Position numbers and translations under genes: made by a program. A stretch of 64,000 bases of DNA from Girardinichthys multiradiatus (lineage: Eukaryota; Chordata; Actinopteri; Cyprinodontiformes; Goodeidae): the NCBI RefSeq assembly GCF_021462225.1, contig NC_061803.1:37470174-37534173 (forward strand), written 5' to 3'. Shown one piece after another: positions 1 to 11,402 of the stretch. The notes under the pieces were generated by a model. It did not search any database. It was not told the origin of the DNA and worked only from the letters and a program-made list of their open reading frames with translations. How positions within the stretch are numbered: position 1 is the stretch's first letter; every line of letters starts with the position of its first letter.

Positions 1-2944
1 ATAAGAAGCTTGTCTCCAAACTGGACTTTTTCCCACATAGTGTTTAAAAAAGAACAAACATCATTTTCTTTAATTTGGGCTATTTAAATTTTGAGAGTTG
101 GGGAAAACTTATTACTAGAACACCTCTTTTACAATCCAAATGCTGATAAATGTTCCAATATTTTATCTCTTAGTAATCTGAAATCACCTTGTGTACCTTT
201 GTACTCCTATGTATTCCTTTAATCTTTAAACCCTAAGAAATCAAACAAGGAGACTTGAGTTTGAGCCGACCATCCTCTTACTGTTAAGAGGGCCTTTATT
301 TCTTTTCTTTTCCTAAAATGAAGGATTTTACTTGTCTTGATTCTGTTATAAAAATCCTAACCTTGGTTCCAAAACTAAACTCTTCAACCCCAATCTGTGT
401 TCCCCAGAGTAGAAATTTTGAGTATTATTGCATTTCAAAGCCACCAAATGACTGGAACTCATCATTGGCTTAGATCTATTTTAATAAGTAATCAGAATTA
501 AGTATTATAATTTTATGGACCCAAAATCTATGGCTTACAGGCTTCAGGAGTCCAGGAACCACAAGTTGAGTACTACTGCATTCAACAATGGTGTTAACTT
601 TCTGCAGAGATTGAAGGATTGGCTAAATATATTGTTTCTGCTTGGACAATAATCAGATTTAAAATTATTAGTTCACAGCTCCTAATTTATCTCAGATCAT
701 ATTTGCTTCTAACCCAGTTCATAAGAAGCTTCAGACAAACATTATGCTAAAAAAACCAAGAACAAAACAAAAACCAGATCTGTTTTAAAATAAAGAAAAA
801 GCATGCTTAAAAAAACTTGTTACCGTGGTGGAAAATAACTCCACGGTTCTGAAGGCCTTTTCATGCAGAGTCTTTTAGGAAACATGAGATTAGTTCAATT
901 TTTGTGTGGTACCACTGTCCAATCAGATTCTTTCTAAATAACCCCATTTTTCATACTCATTTTAAAGGTTTGTTTTACCAAGGGAAATGTGTTTAACAAA
1001 ACCAATTACTCTCAAAAGTTTTAAAAGTTTTTAGCTGGTGATATCTTAGAAAACAACAAGTGTTTTAATATTTCTATGCAACACAGAACTGATCAGGTGT
1101 CCTTTCCTTCTCCAAAGGGAGAAAAAAGAACCTGCAGAACCAAACTTTTCATAGTTTTTGTCAGGACCTGATATAAGGTACAGTGTAAATCAACACGCTG
1201 CATGAATCAGAAGAGGGAAGAAAAACCTAATATAACCTCTTCCCAGCAGCTGCTGTGAAAAACAATGAATTTGTACTTTCCATAAGCGTCAGTTAACACT
1301 TGCAGACAAAAACTGCACCAAACTGTAAGTACTGTGTCAGAAACTGTATGAAGACCATCTGCAGTAGAACTAAGCCTGTTTTAATGAGGTCTCTACCCAT
1401 TAGATTTATGGAATAAAAAATCTGACAACAGAAAATAATACCTGAAGGAGAAACCCATCAGGTTTTACGCATGCGCTGGGTTTTAAAAAATGTTCCTTCA
1501 TGAGATCTGTCCTGAGAATAACATAGAAACACATGGTTACTGCTGAGTTTTGGAGATGTTGTAACTTCCTCTGCTTTTAATAACTTTTAATAACTAGAAT
1601 AATTGACCCTGAATATTCCACGACGAAAGAGAACTTGTTTCTCTGAAAGAATTAACTGGAAAGTATCAAATGAGCTAAGTTATCACCCTTTTAAAGATAC
1701 TTTTCTAACCCTAAAATAATATTTTAACCCGCTATATCTGTCAACGTCAAGCAAGCGTGTCACATGAGCAGCGGTTAATAAGCGTTCTTCATTGCAGAAA
1801 ATAGGAAAAGATTTATGCAAATGTGTGTTTGTTTGTACGTTACCCCCATCAGTTTCTAAATCGCTCCAGAGTCAGACTGTCATGGCACACAGTCCTCTAT
1901 CAGTCCAAAACACAACCAGGCCCTTCCCAGGTCTGTTGGTGAGACATTCAATCATTCTTTGTCCACTTTAACTTCTCCAGGAGGGAGAAAGAAGAAACTT
2001 TGCTCTGGTTTCTCTTCTGCCCGCATAAGATGCTTTCAATATAAATCCAGTGTATCACTCTTCTGGCTCTTGCAAACAGCATGGATCTTTGTCCATCTCA
2101 GTGGGTCCAGACTTCTTCTGAGTTTCGATTTTTTGTAGAAAGTCACACTGCGATTTTCAACATGCAGGAAGGCAGATCTCTCTCTTTCAGGCCGTTCTGG
2201 AGAAGTGTCTCTGGTGGAGTAGCCATAGAGAAGGGCAGGTTTCTAAAATCCAGACTCAAAAACGCAGATGTTGAACTCAAATCCCATATATGTGTGTATG
2301 TGTGTGTGAGAGAGGCAAAAGAAAAGTTTAGTATAGGTTCAGATTTTGTACAAAGAAATATTATCAGTCAGTCAGTCAGTTGTCCCCCTGCCTGTCACTT
2401 CCTTCCACAACATGAACTATACTCCTTTCTAAAACAACTTTCTTTTCGACTCTCTAATGTCCCTTTTCACTTTTACTTTCTTTTCCGACTGATCGCAATA
2501 TTTAAGACAAACGAAACTTCCTTCAGGAAAGTTTTAACTCTTTAACCCCTTAATTGATGCACTCTGTGCTTTTTAATCTTTTCTTATGTTTTTTTTATTT
2601 TTCCATCAACTGTTTTACTTGAAACTTTTTAAACTATTTAACTTATTTACACTCAAACTTCCACGCTGTGAAAAACCAAACTTATCTTCCAAATTAAAGC
2701 ACATTTAACACAATCATCCCCACTTTTTCCTTTCATTATTTTATAAATCAGAGTATGAAGAAGGAGACACCCCTGATGCCTCAAGGTTCTGGAACCATTT
2801 TTTTTTTTACCTGTTCAGCGGCACGTCTGCCCACTGGCTTTTCTCCTTTATGAGGTGTAGAAAATTGCTAAAAACCACCCGCAAAACCCTGTGTTTTGCT
2901 TTATCCCATTGTTACCAATGAGAACCTCCCTGCCATTCCTTTTG
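1..2944. other. Gene-free stretch of unit copy 1
   Basis: AT-rich sequence with no convincing gene. The only sizeable frame, 2081-2545 (+, 154 codons), resembles no family I know and its middle is not preserved in copy 3 (29693-29950), so I do not call it a gene. A TATA-like stretch lies near 2039-2046, without other promoter support. Short CAGT repeats lie near 2367-2380. The segment up to ~2795 is the part shared by all three copies and is the probable recombination substrate of the array. About 25 bp near 2842-2866 are absent from copy 2. Confidence 0.6.
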
Positions 2945-3084
2945 CAGGGTAACTGGGCCCTCAGCTGATGTCCTCCCTCTCGCAACTCTGGAACCTAATT
3001 AATTAGTTAGGAGATGATGGTTAATGTGTAATAAAAATAATAATATACATTATATCCTACAGAGCAACTTCTCACCCAGATATA

Positions 3085-4694
3085 CAGGTCCTTCTCAAAA
3101 TATTAGCATATTGTGATAAAGTTAATTATTTTCCATAATGTAATGATGAAAATTTAACATTCATATATTTTAGATTCATTGCACACTAACTGAAATATTT
3201 CAGGTCTTTTATTGTCTTAATACGGATGATTTTGGCATACAGCTCATGAAAACCCAAAATTCCTATCTCACAAAATTAGCATATCATTCAAAGGGTCTCT
3301 AAACGAGCTATGAACCTAATCATCTGAATCAACGAGTTAACTCTAAACACCTGCAAAAGATTCCTGAGGCCTTTAAAACTCCCAGCCTGGTTCATCACTC
3401 AAAACCCCAATCATGGGTAAGACTGCCGACCTGACTGCTGTCCAGAAGGCCACTATTGACACCCTCAAGCAAGAGGGTAAGACACAGAAAGAAATTTCTG
3501 AACGAATAGGCTGTTCCCAGAGTGCTGTATCAAGGCACCTCAGTGGGAAGTCTGTGGGAAGGAAAAAGTGTGGCAGAAAACGCTGCACAACGAGAAGAGG
3601 TGACCGGACCCTGAGGAAGATTGTGGAGAAGGGCCGATTCCAGACCTTGGGGGACCTGCGGAAGCAGTGGACTGAGTCTGGAGTAGAAACATCCAGAGCC
3701 ACCGTGCACAGGCGTGTGCAGGAAATGGGCTACAGGTGCCGCATTCCCCAGGTCAAGCCACTTTTGAACCAGAAACAGCGGCAGAAGCACCTTACCTGGG
3801 CTACAGAGAAGCAGCACTGGACTGTTGCTCAGTGGTCCAAAGTACTTTTTTCGGATGAAAGCAAATTCTGCATGTCATTCGGAAATCAAGGTGCCAGAGT
3901 CTGGAGGAAGACTGGGGAGAAGGAAATGCCAAAATGCCAGAAGTCCAGTGTCAAGTACCCACAGTCAGTGATGGTCTGGGGTGCCGTGTCAGCTGCTGGT
4001 GTTGGTCCACTGTGTTTTATCAAGGGCAGGGTCAATGCAGCTTGCTATCAGGAGATTTTGGAGCACTTTATGCTTCCATCTGCTGAAAAGCTTTATGGAG
4101 ATGAAGATTTCATTTTTCAACACCACCTGGCACCTGCTCACAGTGCCAAAACCACTGGTAAATGGTTTACTGACCATGGTATCACTGTGCTCAATTGGCC
4201 TGCCAACTCTCCTGACCTGAACCCCATAGAGAATCTGTGGGATATTGTGAAGAGAACGTTGAGAGACTCAAGACCCAACACTCTGGATGAGCTAAAGGCC
4301 GCTATCGAAGCATCCTGGGCCTCCATAAGACCTCAGCAGTGCCACAGGCTGATTGCTTCCATGCCACGCCGCATTGAAGCAGTCATTTCTGCCAAAGGAT
4401 TCCCGACCAAGTATTGAGTGCATAACTGTACATGATTATTTGAAGGTTGACGTTTTTTGTATTAAAAACACTTTTCTTTTATTGATCGGATGAAATATGC
4501 TAATTTTGTGAGATAGGAATTTTGGGTTTTCATGAGCTGTATGCCAAAATCATTCGTATTAAGACAATAAAAGACCTGAAATATTTCAGTTAGTGTGCAA
4601 TGAATCTAAAATATATGAATGTTAAATTTTCATCATTACATTATGGAAAATAATTAACTTTATCACAATATGCTAATATTTTGAGAAGGACCTG
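3085..4694 (+). mobile_element. Tc1-like (DD34E) transposon, copy 1
   Basis: A 1610-bp element bounded by CAGGTCC and GGACCTG, flanked by TA on both sides (3083-3084 and 4695-4696) as expected for Tc1/mariner target duplication. The terminal inverted repeats are long, ~210 bp (about 3085-3300 and 4485-4694). One transposase frame fills the centre. The element sits in the leader of the left ERV-B arm. The matching place in the right arm (~8467) has no insertion, giving an internal empty site. The same insertion is present in unit copy 2, so the extra copy arose by segmental duplication. Confidence 0.96.
3413..4417 (+). CDS. Tc1-like transposase with mutated second catalytic Asp
   Basis: A 334-codon uninterrupted frame, the usual length of a Tc1 transposase, which would cut and paste its own element in the nucleus. 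The N-terminus (residues ~5-60) is a helix-turn-helix DNA-binding region with SAVSRHLSGK, followed by a basic linker rich in RKK. A second DNA-binding half occupies ~65-115 (TVHRRVQEMGY). The catalytic core begins near 140: D148 in LFSDESKF is the first acidic residue and E273 in DLNPIENLW is the third. Between them residue 238, which should be Asp 34 residues before the Glu, is His (motif QHHLAPAH). Copy 2 keeps Asp. The family needs all three acids, so this copy is inferred to be inactive despite its open frame. The start codon ATGGGTAAG is the first ATG and shared by both copies. Confidence 0.95.
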   Translation: MGKTADLTAVQKATIDTLKQEGKTQKEISERIGCSQSAVSRHLSGKSVGRKKCGRKRCTTRRGDRTLRKIVEKGRFQTLGDLRKQWTESGVETSRATVHRRVQEMGYRCRIPQVKPLLNQKQRQKHLTWATEKQHWTVAQWSKVLFSDESKFCMSFGNQGARVWRKTGEKEMPKCQKSSVKYPQSVMVWGAVSAAGVGPLCFIKGRVNAACYQEILEHFMLPSAEKLYGDEDFIFQHHLAPAHSAKTTGKWFTDHGITVLNWPANSPDLNPIENLWDIVKRTLRDSRPNTLDELKAAIEASWASIRPQQCHRLIASMPRRIEAVISAKGFPTKY

Positions 4695-4843
4695 TATTTG
4701 AAGACAAATAGTTCGGATCCAATCGGCCAAAAGCCGCAGGCGGACACCCGGACTCCCCTCCGTAAAATGGAAGTGGACTGAGAACAACTCTCAGGCTGGC
4801 CAGGCATCCGTGTCCCCCTCCTGCGGTCTCCTCTGGCACGTTA

Positions 4844-4862
4844 GATCCTGTTCATGACGCTA
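4844..4862 (-). promoter_or_regulatory. ERV-B primer-binding-site-like sequence, left arm
   Basis: Read on the minus strand, four bases after the CA end of the B LTR comes TAGCGTCATGAACAGGATC. From recall of vertebrate tRNA sequences this best fits the 3' end of a serine tRNA, with the usual leading TGG changed to TAG. The tRNA assignment is from memory; the position just past the LTR is directly seen. Confidence 0.5.
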
Positions 4863-4866
4863 AAAT

Positions 4867-5292
4867 TGTTGTGGAATTTTCTTATCAAAGTGGGTAGAAG
4901 TTGACTCATGACAAGAGAAAATCCGGACTTTGTCTTATAAGTTTTATTCAAAGGCATTCAGCGTTTGAAGACCCTGACACTGAGGTTAGTCAGTGAAACA
5001 GAGCCCCGATCAACATTTACACACAGTATTTATACCAGAACATGACAGTGTTATCTCAACTTCAAAGAGTCTGTGTTTTACGACCCCAGACCCTTCTCGG
5101 GTTACGAGGTGACTAGGTTACCTAGGAACAACCATCTACTCTCCCTGAGGCATCACCCTAACAAATGCCCTTAACCATTAAACTTCTGATAATGGCTTTT
5201 ACAGCTTCCTCCTCTAACACAGATGTTCACTGGAGTGAGGTAAACCAAAGGTCATACACTGTGGAATGCTTACTGCAAGAATTTCCATCACA
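4867..5292 (-). repeat. ERV-B LTR, left arm
   Basis: A 426-bp long terminal repeat on the minus strand, beginning TGTGATGG and ending CCACAACA, so it has the canonical TG...CA ends. It contains a TATA box (GTATAAATAC) and, downstream, an AATAAA polyadenylation signal, as a retroviral U3-R-U5 should. Relative to the minus-strand env at 6012-7788 it occupies the 3' LTR position, but it is followed by leader sequence as a 5' LTR would be. A second copy in opposite orientation lies at 7867-8293. Confidence 0.85.
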
Positions 5293-6011
5293 ATATGAAG
5301 GCCACTTTGTAAGGAATCTTTCAGAGACTTCATCCCCGAGCATCATCGAGAAATCCTGATCGATCTTGTCAGGTATAAACAACCTAAAATACTTATAACA
5401 TCACAAAAAGAAGAGAAAGACAAAGAATTAGTTATTTCAATTGCCGCGAGGAGAACGGACACAGATGTGCTTTCATTTACAAATCTCCTACCGCTCAGAA
5501 AACCATCTGTCCGCTCCTCGCTTTTTATTATCTTTTGGGGTTCTCTATTTACAATGAATGTCGCTCTCTAAGGATGGGGAAAACAGCTGCATCGTAAACA
5601 GGTCATAAACACCATTATCTTGTAACAACACACTTCCACAGTCTCCCCCATCCTTAAAATCAGTTGTGTCATCTGTTCAGCGCAATCAGCCTTCATCTTT
5701 ATGCCCTCCTCAACTGTGACTGCTTCCTTCCCAGCTCCACCTTTGATCCTTGATCCTTGCCTGCAGACAAACTCATCACATCCTTACTCACGCATATATC
5801 ATGAAAGGTTATAAGATCAAATAGTCAAGTTAAAGAAAAGGAAAATATATAAGATAAATCTATATTCAATTATTCCAACATTTCCTTCCTGTTTATCTTA
5901 TATTTGCTCATATTCTCATATCACTTAGCAGCCACTTCTTTCGGATTTTTTAACTGTAAGATTATTTTCATGAGTACAAAGACAATTATACTCAGAGATA
6001 CTTACTGACAT

Positions 6012-7788
6012 TTAAATCACAGAATCATATAGAGATGGATCTGGGTACAGGCCAGAAAAGTGGTCAGTCACATCCTCATCATCTTCATCATCCTGCTGTT
6101 TAAGTAACGGATAGAGTTGGGTAACTCTGTCTTCCATAGGAGAAATAGCTGTGGTGATGAGACGGTTAAGAAGAGAACGAAGGCAGGGAATACAACAACA
6201 TCCACACAATGTCAAAATTGCAGCAAACACTGCAAAGGAAATTATTACTGATGATACTAAAATTTTATACTTCCCAACACATCCAGCCAGGAGTCAAACA
6301 TCGAGGTGTCTACTCCAGAATGCTCCTTCATTTTGCCATTTAGAGATCTCAAACCTTCTATGGCTTTTGTGAGGCCACCGTCAGCCGCAGTGTTGTTAGG
6401 TATAAATGTGCAACATTTTTCTCCAAAAATGGCACAAACTCCTCCTTTTTCAGCTAACAACATGTCCAAAGCAATTCTATTCTGGAATGCCATCAGCGAA
6501 GTTGAAGCCAATTAGTCATGAACAGTTTCAAACCCGCTTTGTGTCCAATTTCCTAGTTTTTGCACATTGTAGTGAATATAGTTGATCCTGTCTACGTTTT
6601 TGTTCATTGTACACCACCAACAGATACTTGATTCAAATCTTGCAGCTACTTGATCAGTTAATTTATCTTCATCTATAGCATCTATGTATGTAGACTCTCC
6701 CTCAGTCTGCCAAGCTGCTTCTCTGCACTTTCTATCATGCCAATCATGTGTGATTACACTAGATAGTCCATCTGTTACTTCATCTACTAACATAGGATAT
6801 ACTGAAACTGGTAACAATAAAGTAATTAGAGCACAGAGTCCCGTTACTTTTGAAGGTAATCGATCAAACAACCTGTCGTCACCACACCACCACCAAATGT
6901 CTCCTCTAGATACTGGTTTAAAATACTTATTTACTTTCACAATTGCAGTACACCATACTGCAGTGAGATTTCCCAATTTATTGCCTCTCTCTGTCATATT
7001 TATACATGTGTAGTTTCCAGTGGTGACCCGTTTATGGAATACTGATTTATCCTTGTCTGCTGTAATTACAGGAAAAACAGAATCCCAGTGTTGACACATT
7101 TCATTAAAATTAGTTTGATTCATTACTTCCATCACACAGGGTTGTGGTATCACAGCTGGAATTATTTGTAATAAAAGCCTGGAACCCAAACACACAACAC
7201 AATCTCTTTTAATCATGTTAGCCGCTTGCTCTACCATCAGTAACCCGTTATTATTTGTTCCTAATACTCCAGTAATAACCTGGAACTAGTCATCTGTGAT
7301 TAAGTTTCCTAACATAATTTTTACTCTCTTCGCTTTGTTACCTGGATTGCATTATCAGCTTTATGGAGCTTAAACAACTTCTTTTGACGACTAGCATAAG
7401 CAGTGATGCCCCACTCTGGTGTCCAATTGTTTCCTTCATCAGCTACCATCATGGACCATGAGGTGTCTCTTCTATCATTAGTTAAGTACCATTTATAACT
7501 TCTATAATCCTGCCCTTTCCTTCCTCGTTTGGTCAAGCTAATGAGTGGGATCAGCACCACAGCTATGGTTTTAGATTTCACTCACACTTGAATGCCATAA
7601 GTATAAGAAGTTTGTTTAGTACACATAGTTAGGTTATCTTGCCTTCCTTGATTTAGCGCTACTTGTTTCATATGACTCATAGCAGGTGTTATTACATTCT
7701 TATTTATCTTGACTGGTTCCCAGAAGTACCAGAAAAATAAGAAAATCAATATGAGAAAAAATATAAATACCCAGCAACGGAAATGCAT
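6012..7788 (-). pseudogene. ERV-B envelope (env) pseudogene, copy 1
   Basis: Minus-strand remains of a retroviral envelope glycoprotein, the surface protein that mediates receptor binding and membrane fusion. The 5' part (7788-7582) starts with a strongly hydrophobic signal-like segment. The surface-subunit part (7237-6512) holds several N-x-S/T sites and a WWCG cluster related to the other env copies in this window. The transmembrane-subunit part (6511-6257) carries FQNRIALD and the CX6CC motif of gamma-type Env, and the last piece (6230-6012) has a cysteine-rich membrane end and an acidic tail. Breaks: stop codons at 7582-7584 and 6512-6514, plus frame changes near 7240-7320 and 6231-6256. 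Copy 2 has the same breaks, so decay came before the duplication. No functional product is expected. Confidence 0.88.
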
Positions 7789-7866
7789 TGCTCATCCATC
7801 TAAAAGTCATTTCGGCTGGAATTTTGACTCCTCTAAGTGGTTACAGTGTCTTAATTTTCTTCACTG

Positions 7867-8293
7867 TGTAATGGAAATTATTTTATTAAGTGCTCCAAAG
7901 TGTATGACCTTTAGGTTACCTCACTCCTCAGAACATCTGTGTTAGAGGAGGAAGCTGTAAAGCCATTATCAGAAGTTTAATGGTTAAAACCCATGCTTTA
8001 GGGTGATGTGTCAGGAAGAGCAGATGGGTCTGTTCCTAGATAACTTTGTCACCTCTGAACCCAAGGAGGGTCTGGGTCATAAAACACAGACTCTTTGAAG
8101 TTGAGATAACACTGTCATGTTTGGTATAAATACTGTGTGTAAATGTTGATCGGGGCTCTGCTTCACTGACTAACCTCAGTGACAGGGTCTTCAAATGCTT
8201 AATGCCTTTGAATGAAACTTATAAAGACAAAGTCCGGATTTTCTTTTGTTGTGAGTCAACTTCTATCCACTTTGATAAGAAAATTCCACTACA
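7867..8293 (+). repeat. ERV-B LTR, right arm
   Basis: A 427-bp LTR on the plus strand, starting TGTAATGG and ending CCACTACA, with GTATAAATAC and a polyadenylation-like region at the corresponding positions. It is the inverted counterpart of 4867-5292 but a slightly different subtype, with ATTATTTTATTAAGTGC near the 5' end. Leader sequence follows to 8606. It begins directly upstream of the minus-strand env and points away from it. Confidence 0.84.
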
Positions 8294-8297
8294 ATTT

Positions 8298-8316
8298 TAG
8301 CGTCACGAACAGAATC
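8298..8316 (+). promoter_or_regulatory. ERV-B primer-binding-site-like sequence, right arm
   Basis: TAGCGTCACGAACAGAATC starts four bases after the LTR end. It differs from the left-arm version at two positions and fits the same serine-type tRNA 3' end from memory, with mismatches. The ~310 bp leader that follows also contains a CCTCC/GGAGG hairpin near 8390-8406. Confidence 0.5.
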
Positions 8317-8606
8317 TAACGTGCCAGAGGAATCCGCGGGAGGGGACACGGACACCTGGCCAGCCTGAGATTAAGTTGTCCTCAGTCCACCTCCATTTTA
8401 CGGAGGGGAGTCCTATAGTGCCCGCCTGCGGCTTCTGGCCGATTGGATCCGAACTATTTGTCTACAAATATATCTGGGTGAGAAGTTGCTCTGTATGATA
8501 TAATGTATATTATTTTTTATTACACATTAACCATCATCTCCTAACTAATTAATTAGGTTCCGGAGTTGCGAGTGGGAGGACATTAGCTGAGTGCCAGGTC
8601 ACCCTG

Positions 8607-8981
8607 TGATAGGTATTATTTAATCAACTCAGAGGTAAGGAACGACACAGAGTCAGTTTTACTTGCAAGGGTAGCTGTGCACTACAGACTACGAAGTATT
8701 AGCCCCCTCTCTCTTTATTTATACATGCTTGGTCACACACAGTTCAAACATCATTCAGGGTGGGGGTGTATATGTGTGTGTGTGGGGTCAGAAAGGTTAG
8801 GGTTCATGTGTCTTGATTTAAAGAGAAAGGAGTGAGGATTCGGTGCCAGTCCCTAGATGTTGCTGATAATAGCATAACTCACCCTTCTCTCTTATCTCTT
8901 TGTCTATGACATGTGGGGGAAGAAAGCACTTAGAGCAGACACAAGTGATAAACAATAAGAAAAGTCATAAAAACCTTAACA
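8607..8981 (-). repeat. ERV-A-type LTR (3' LTR of the relic), copy 1
   Basis: A minus-strand LTR of ~375 bp, starting TGTTAAGG at 8981 and ending CTATCA at 8607. It is the reverse complement of the LTR family at 44362-44796 and 52965-53577, sharing the TGTTWRGG start, a TTATTTATACATG TATA region, a GT/CA tract and the AATAATACCTATCA end. Immediately upstream on the minus strand is a purine-rich tract (complement of 8982-8991) that fits a polypurine tract. It abuts the end of the ERV-B right-arm leader exactly at 8606/8607. Confidence 0.85.
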
Positions 8982-9345
8982 GTTCCCCCCTGTTTGATCA
9001 CGAATAAGTCATGAGTAAATACATGTAAAATGAAACACTCTCTGTAAGCACAAACCCACAGGACGGAAAACAGATTATTTTGTGGGAAACACTTACACGG
9101 TCCCTCCGCCAGGCGACCACCAATCATGGCAGAGTAAAACAATAATAAAGCAAAGAAACAAAATAAAAGAATTAAAACAAGCCTTGTTCATATCATCATT
9201 GCACTTTTTCTCACTTCACTTAAACAGCAACTTCTTTCAATTTTCCGCTATAAGGTCATTTTATGAAGTACAATTATGAATACACTCAGGCATGGAAGAT
9301 ATATTCATTTACAACATGTCATCATAATCATCTGCTTTTGGGTTT
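8982..9345 (-). pseudogene. ERV-A relic: env 3' end and 3' untranslated region
   Basis: Reverse complement of the 52577-52964 region of ERV-A. It includes the acidic env tail region (around 9282-9345, equivalent to 52577-52640) and the non-coding stretch with the conserved CATGATTGGTGGTCGCC block. The coding part is cut off at ~9345, where a fragment of ERV-B LTR begins, so the relic env is split from its upstream pieces at 9831-10639. Confidence 0.75.
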
Positions 9346-9351
9346 AGTGTG

Positions 9352-9633
9352 GTGTCAACATTTACACACAGTATTTAAAGAGTATATGGGTGTTATCTCC
9401 ACTTAAAAGAGTTTGTGCTTTAGGACCCTAGACCGTTCTCAGGTTCAGAGGTGAGAAGGTTACCTAGGAACAACATCTGCTCTTCCAAAGGCATCACCCT
9501 AACAAATGGCCTTAACCATTAAACTTCTGATAATGGCTTTTACAGCTTCCACCACTAAAAGATGTTCAGGGGAGTGAGGTAACCCAAAGGTCATACACTT
9601 TGGAACACTTAATAAAATAATTTCCATTACAAC
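9352..9633 (-). repeat. Truncated ERV-B LTR fragment inside the ERV-A relic
   Basis: Matches the U3 part of the B LTR, from the TATA region to the TGTAATGG start, on the minus strand. It is of the right-arm subtype. It interrupts the relic env of family A. A second, 59-bp piece of the LTR 5' end (9756-9814) lies just beyond and is of the left-arm subtype, so at least two B-LTR-derived events left sequence here. Confidence 0.7.
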
Positions 9634-9755
9634 TCCTTCCTTCTGATACTGAAAGCAAACAGTTTTTTCCTCAAAGAAAACAAATTATAAACACAACTTA
9701 AACAACCAAAAAAAACAAAAATCCTGCTGTCTCTCCTGAGTGGCTTCAAGCTGCT
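9634..9755 (-). repeat. ~120-bp repeat, also at 10700-10818
   Basis: Two imperfect direct copies about 1.07 kb apart share the stretch from TACTGAAAGCAAACAGT to AGTGGCTTCAAGCTGC. On the minus strand each ends in a pyrimidine tract followed by CTTTCAG, which looks like a splice acceptor. The 10700-10818 copy lies just upstream of the env start at 10639, where the env acceptor of a provirus would be. The 9634-9755 copy lies just upstream of the 9352-9633 LTR fragment. Confidence 0.6.
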
Positions 9756-9830
9756 TAAGGTAACCCAAAAGGGTCATACACTGTGGAATGCTTACTACAA
9801 GAATTTCCATCACACTCCTTTCTTCTGATT

Positions 9831-10639
9831 ACAAGATAATCACAACTAAAGGAAAATTCTTCAAAACCAACACCCCTCTCAGCTAACAGATCATCCAAAG
9901 CCATTCTAGTTTGCAAACTCATCGTTCTAATAGCTTAGGCTGATTGAAGTATAAGTTGTGACTGTAGGTAGTAAGTGAGCTAGATAACATACTCCAGACC
10001 AAGTAGCAGGCAGATACAGATATGATCTATTTCCACACATCCAACCTATGTTAGGACACGAAAACCCATCTCTACTAAGAAAAGTAACAAGAACCCTGGT
10101 TAAGTTACCTGCCATGCCATACAACTAACCTCCATTCGGTAAGGCTGTAAGATTAAGAGTTAACACAAAGGGATCTGGAGCCAAAGATTCTGAAATAGTA
10201 TAAGGATCAGTTCTGATAGGACATGACTCAAATTTATGTCTGTTGATTAAAGCACATAAAACAGATATAATAGCTTTGCAACCTACTGTCTTCCCAAGGA
10301 AATAAGGTGTACTTTCCTCCTGTGTAATACAAATATCTGGATCTTTAATCGGATTTCTATTACCCCGAATTCTATAGAGTTCCCGTAGACGCACATCTTA
10401 AATTAGTCTCACTAGAAAATCTACTAACATTTCTGCTTTCCCTTACACTATAATTCCTCACAGTTTTGATGCATCAGTTGCCACCAAACATTATCAGTAT
10501 GATCATAGTAGTCCGGAAAGTGAGGAATCTCTCTTCGAATCAGCTGATGAGTATTATTAGTCATATTAACCACACATTGTCTTTGCTGTACCTTTCCCAA
10601 AATGAACACAAGAATTATAAAAAATACTTGCAATACCAA
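9831..10639 (-). pseudogene. ERV-A relic envelope pseudogene, copy 1
   Basis: Minus-strand env fragments. The piece at 10639-10448 opens with a hydrophobic signal-like segment. The piece at 10394-10125 is a surface-subunit section in another frame. The piece at 10124-9927 continues that frame after a stop and carries a WMCGN...LPATWSGVC cluster resembling 51841-51903 of ERV-A. The stretch to ~9831 contains a short MSLQTRMALD motif typical of the start of the transmembrane subunit, then is cut by B-LTR sequence. Breaks: a frame change near 10400-10440, a stop at 10125-10127 and loss of the CX6CC region. The most likely parent is an ERV-A-like provirus. Confidence 0.8.
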
Positions 10640-11402
10640 TCATTAGCATCAGAACAAACCATCTTCCATATAGCTGCATCGTGACCTTGAAGTGGAATGT
10701 CCTTTCTCCTGGTACTGAAAGCAAACAGTATTTTTTTCAAAGAAAACAAATTATAAACACAACTTAAAAAACAAAACAAAAAAAATCCTGCTGTCTCTCC
10801 GGAGTGGCTTCAAGCTGCCCTGTTACCAGTCTGGTACAGGTGGGCGGTCGTAGGAAGCTCCTCTAGAAATATATTTAGAAACAGGAACTCTAACCTGCTG
10901 GAAGTTAGGCTTCCATAGTCCAACTAAACAACAGTGGAAATGAACACATTTCAAATTTGTACCATAATGATAGACATCAAGCAATAAACATGAACGTTAG
11001 ATAAAAACATCCGAGATTTCCTCCTCAGAGTCAGTCTCGCTGTCAAAGTGGGAGAAAAGGATTTGGCTGACCCTTGCTGTCCAGGCAAAGGAGCCCCTAG
11101 TAGCCACCAAATGTTAAGAAATTAAGGAGAATAAGCATCATGGCGCATGTTTGACTGTCTCTCTGTTGCAGACGTCGCCAGTCCATCATCCAGAGAAAGG
11201 CTATGTGCAATGTGTAGAGGTCTTCCCTGTATGTTTCCTATGTGTCTCTCACTGTGGTGTGTGTGTGCAGTGAGGCAAATGACCTTATGATTTCTAACCT
11301 TCAGGCAAGGCGATGGCTTTAAGTAGATTCTGAAATAACGTTGCACTGCCCAAGGGATTATTGTGCCCTTGTAAGAACAGTGTTCTTCAACCACCTCTTC
11401 AA
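10640..11402. other. Pol-env spacer of the ERV-A relic
   Basis: No supported gene. It contains the splice-acceptor-like repeat at 10700-10818 and a mixed region to 11402. A minus-strand frame at 11406-11122 shows no motif I recognise and is probably fortuitous. Confidence 0.4.

Larger units (their letters stand above)
2945..8606. repeat. Large inverted repeat of ERV-B LTR plus leader around env-B
   Basis: The left arm (2945-5292) and right arm (7867-8606) are reverse complements once the Tc1 element at 3085-4694 is removed from the left arm. Each arm holds a family-B LTR followed by ~310 bp of leader containing a primer-binding-site-like sequence. The arms point outward: the left LTR reads leftward and the right LTR reads rightward. 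The interval 5293-7866 holds a broken minus-strand env. This is not the direct-repeat LTR arrangement of a normal provirus, so rearrangement or nested insertion is required. The arms differ by scattered substitutions and are therefore not a recent perfect palindrome. Confidence 0.85.
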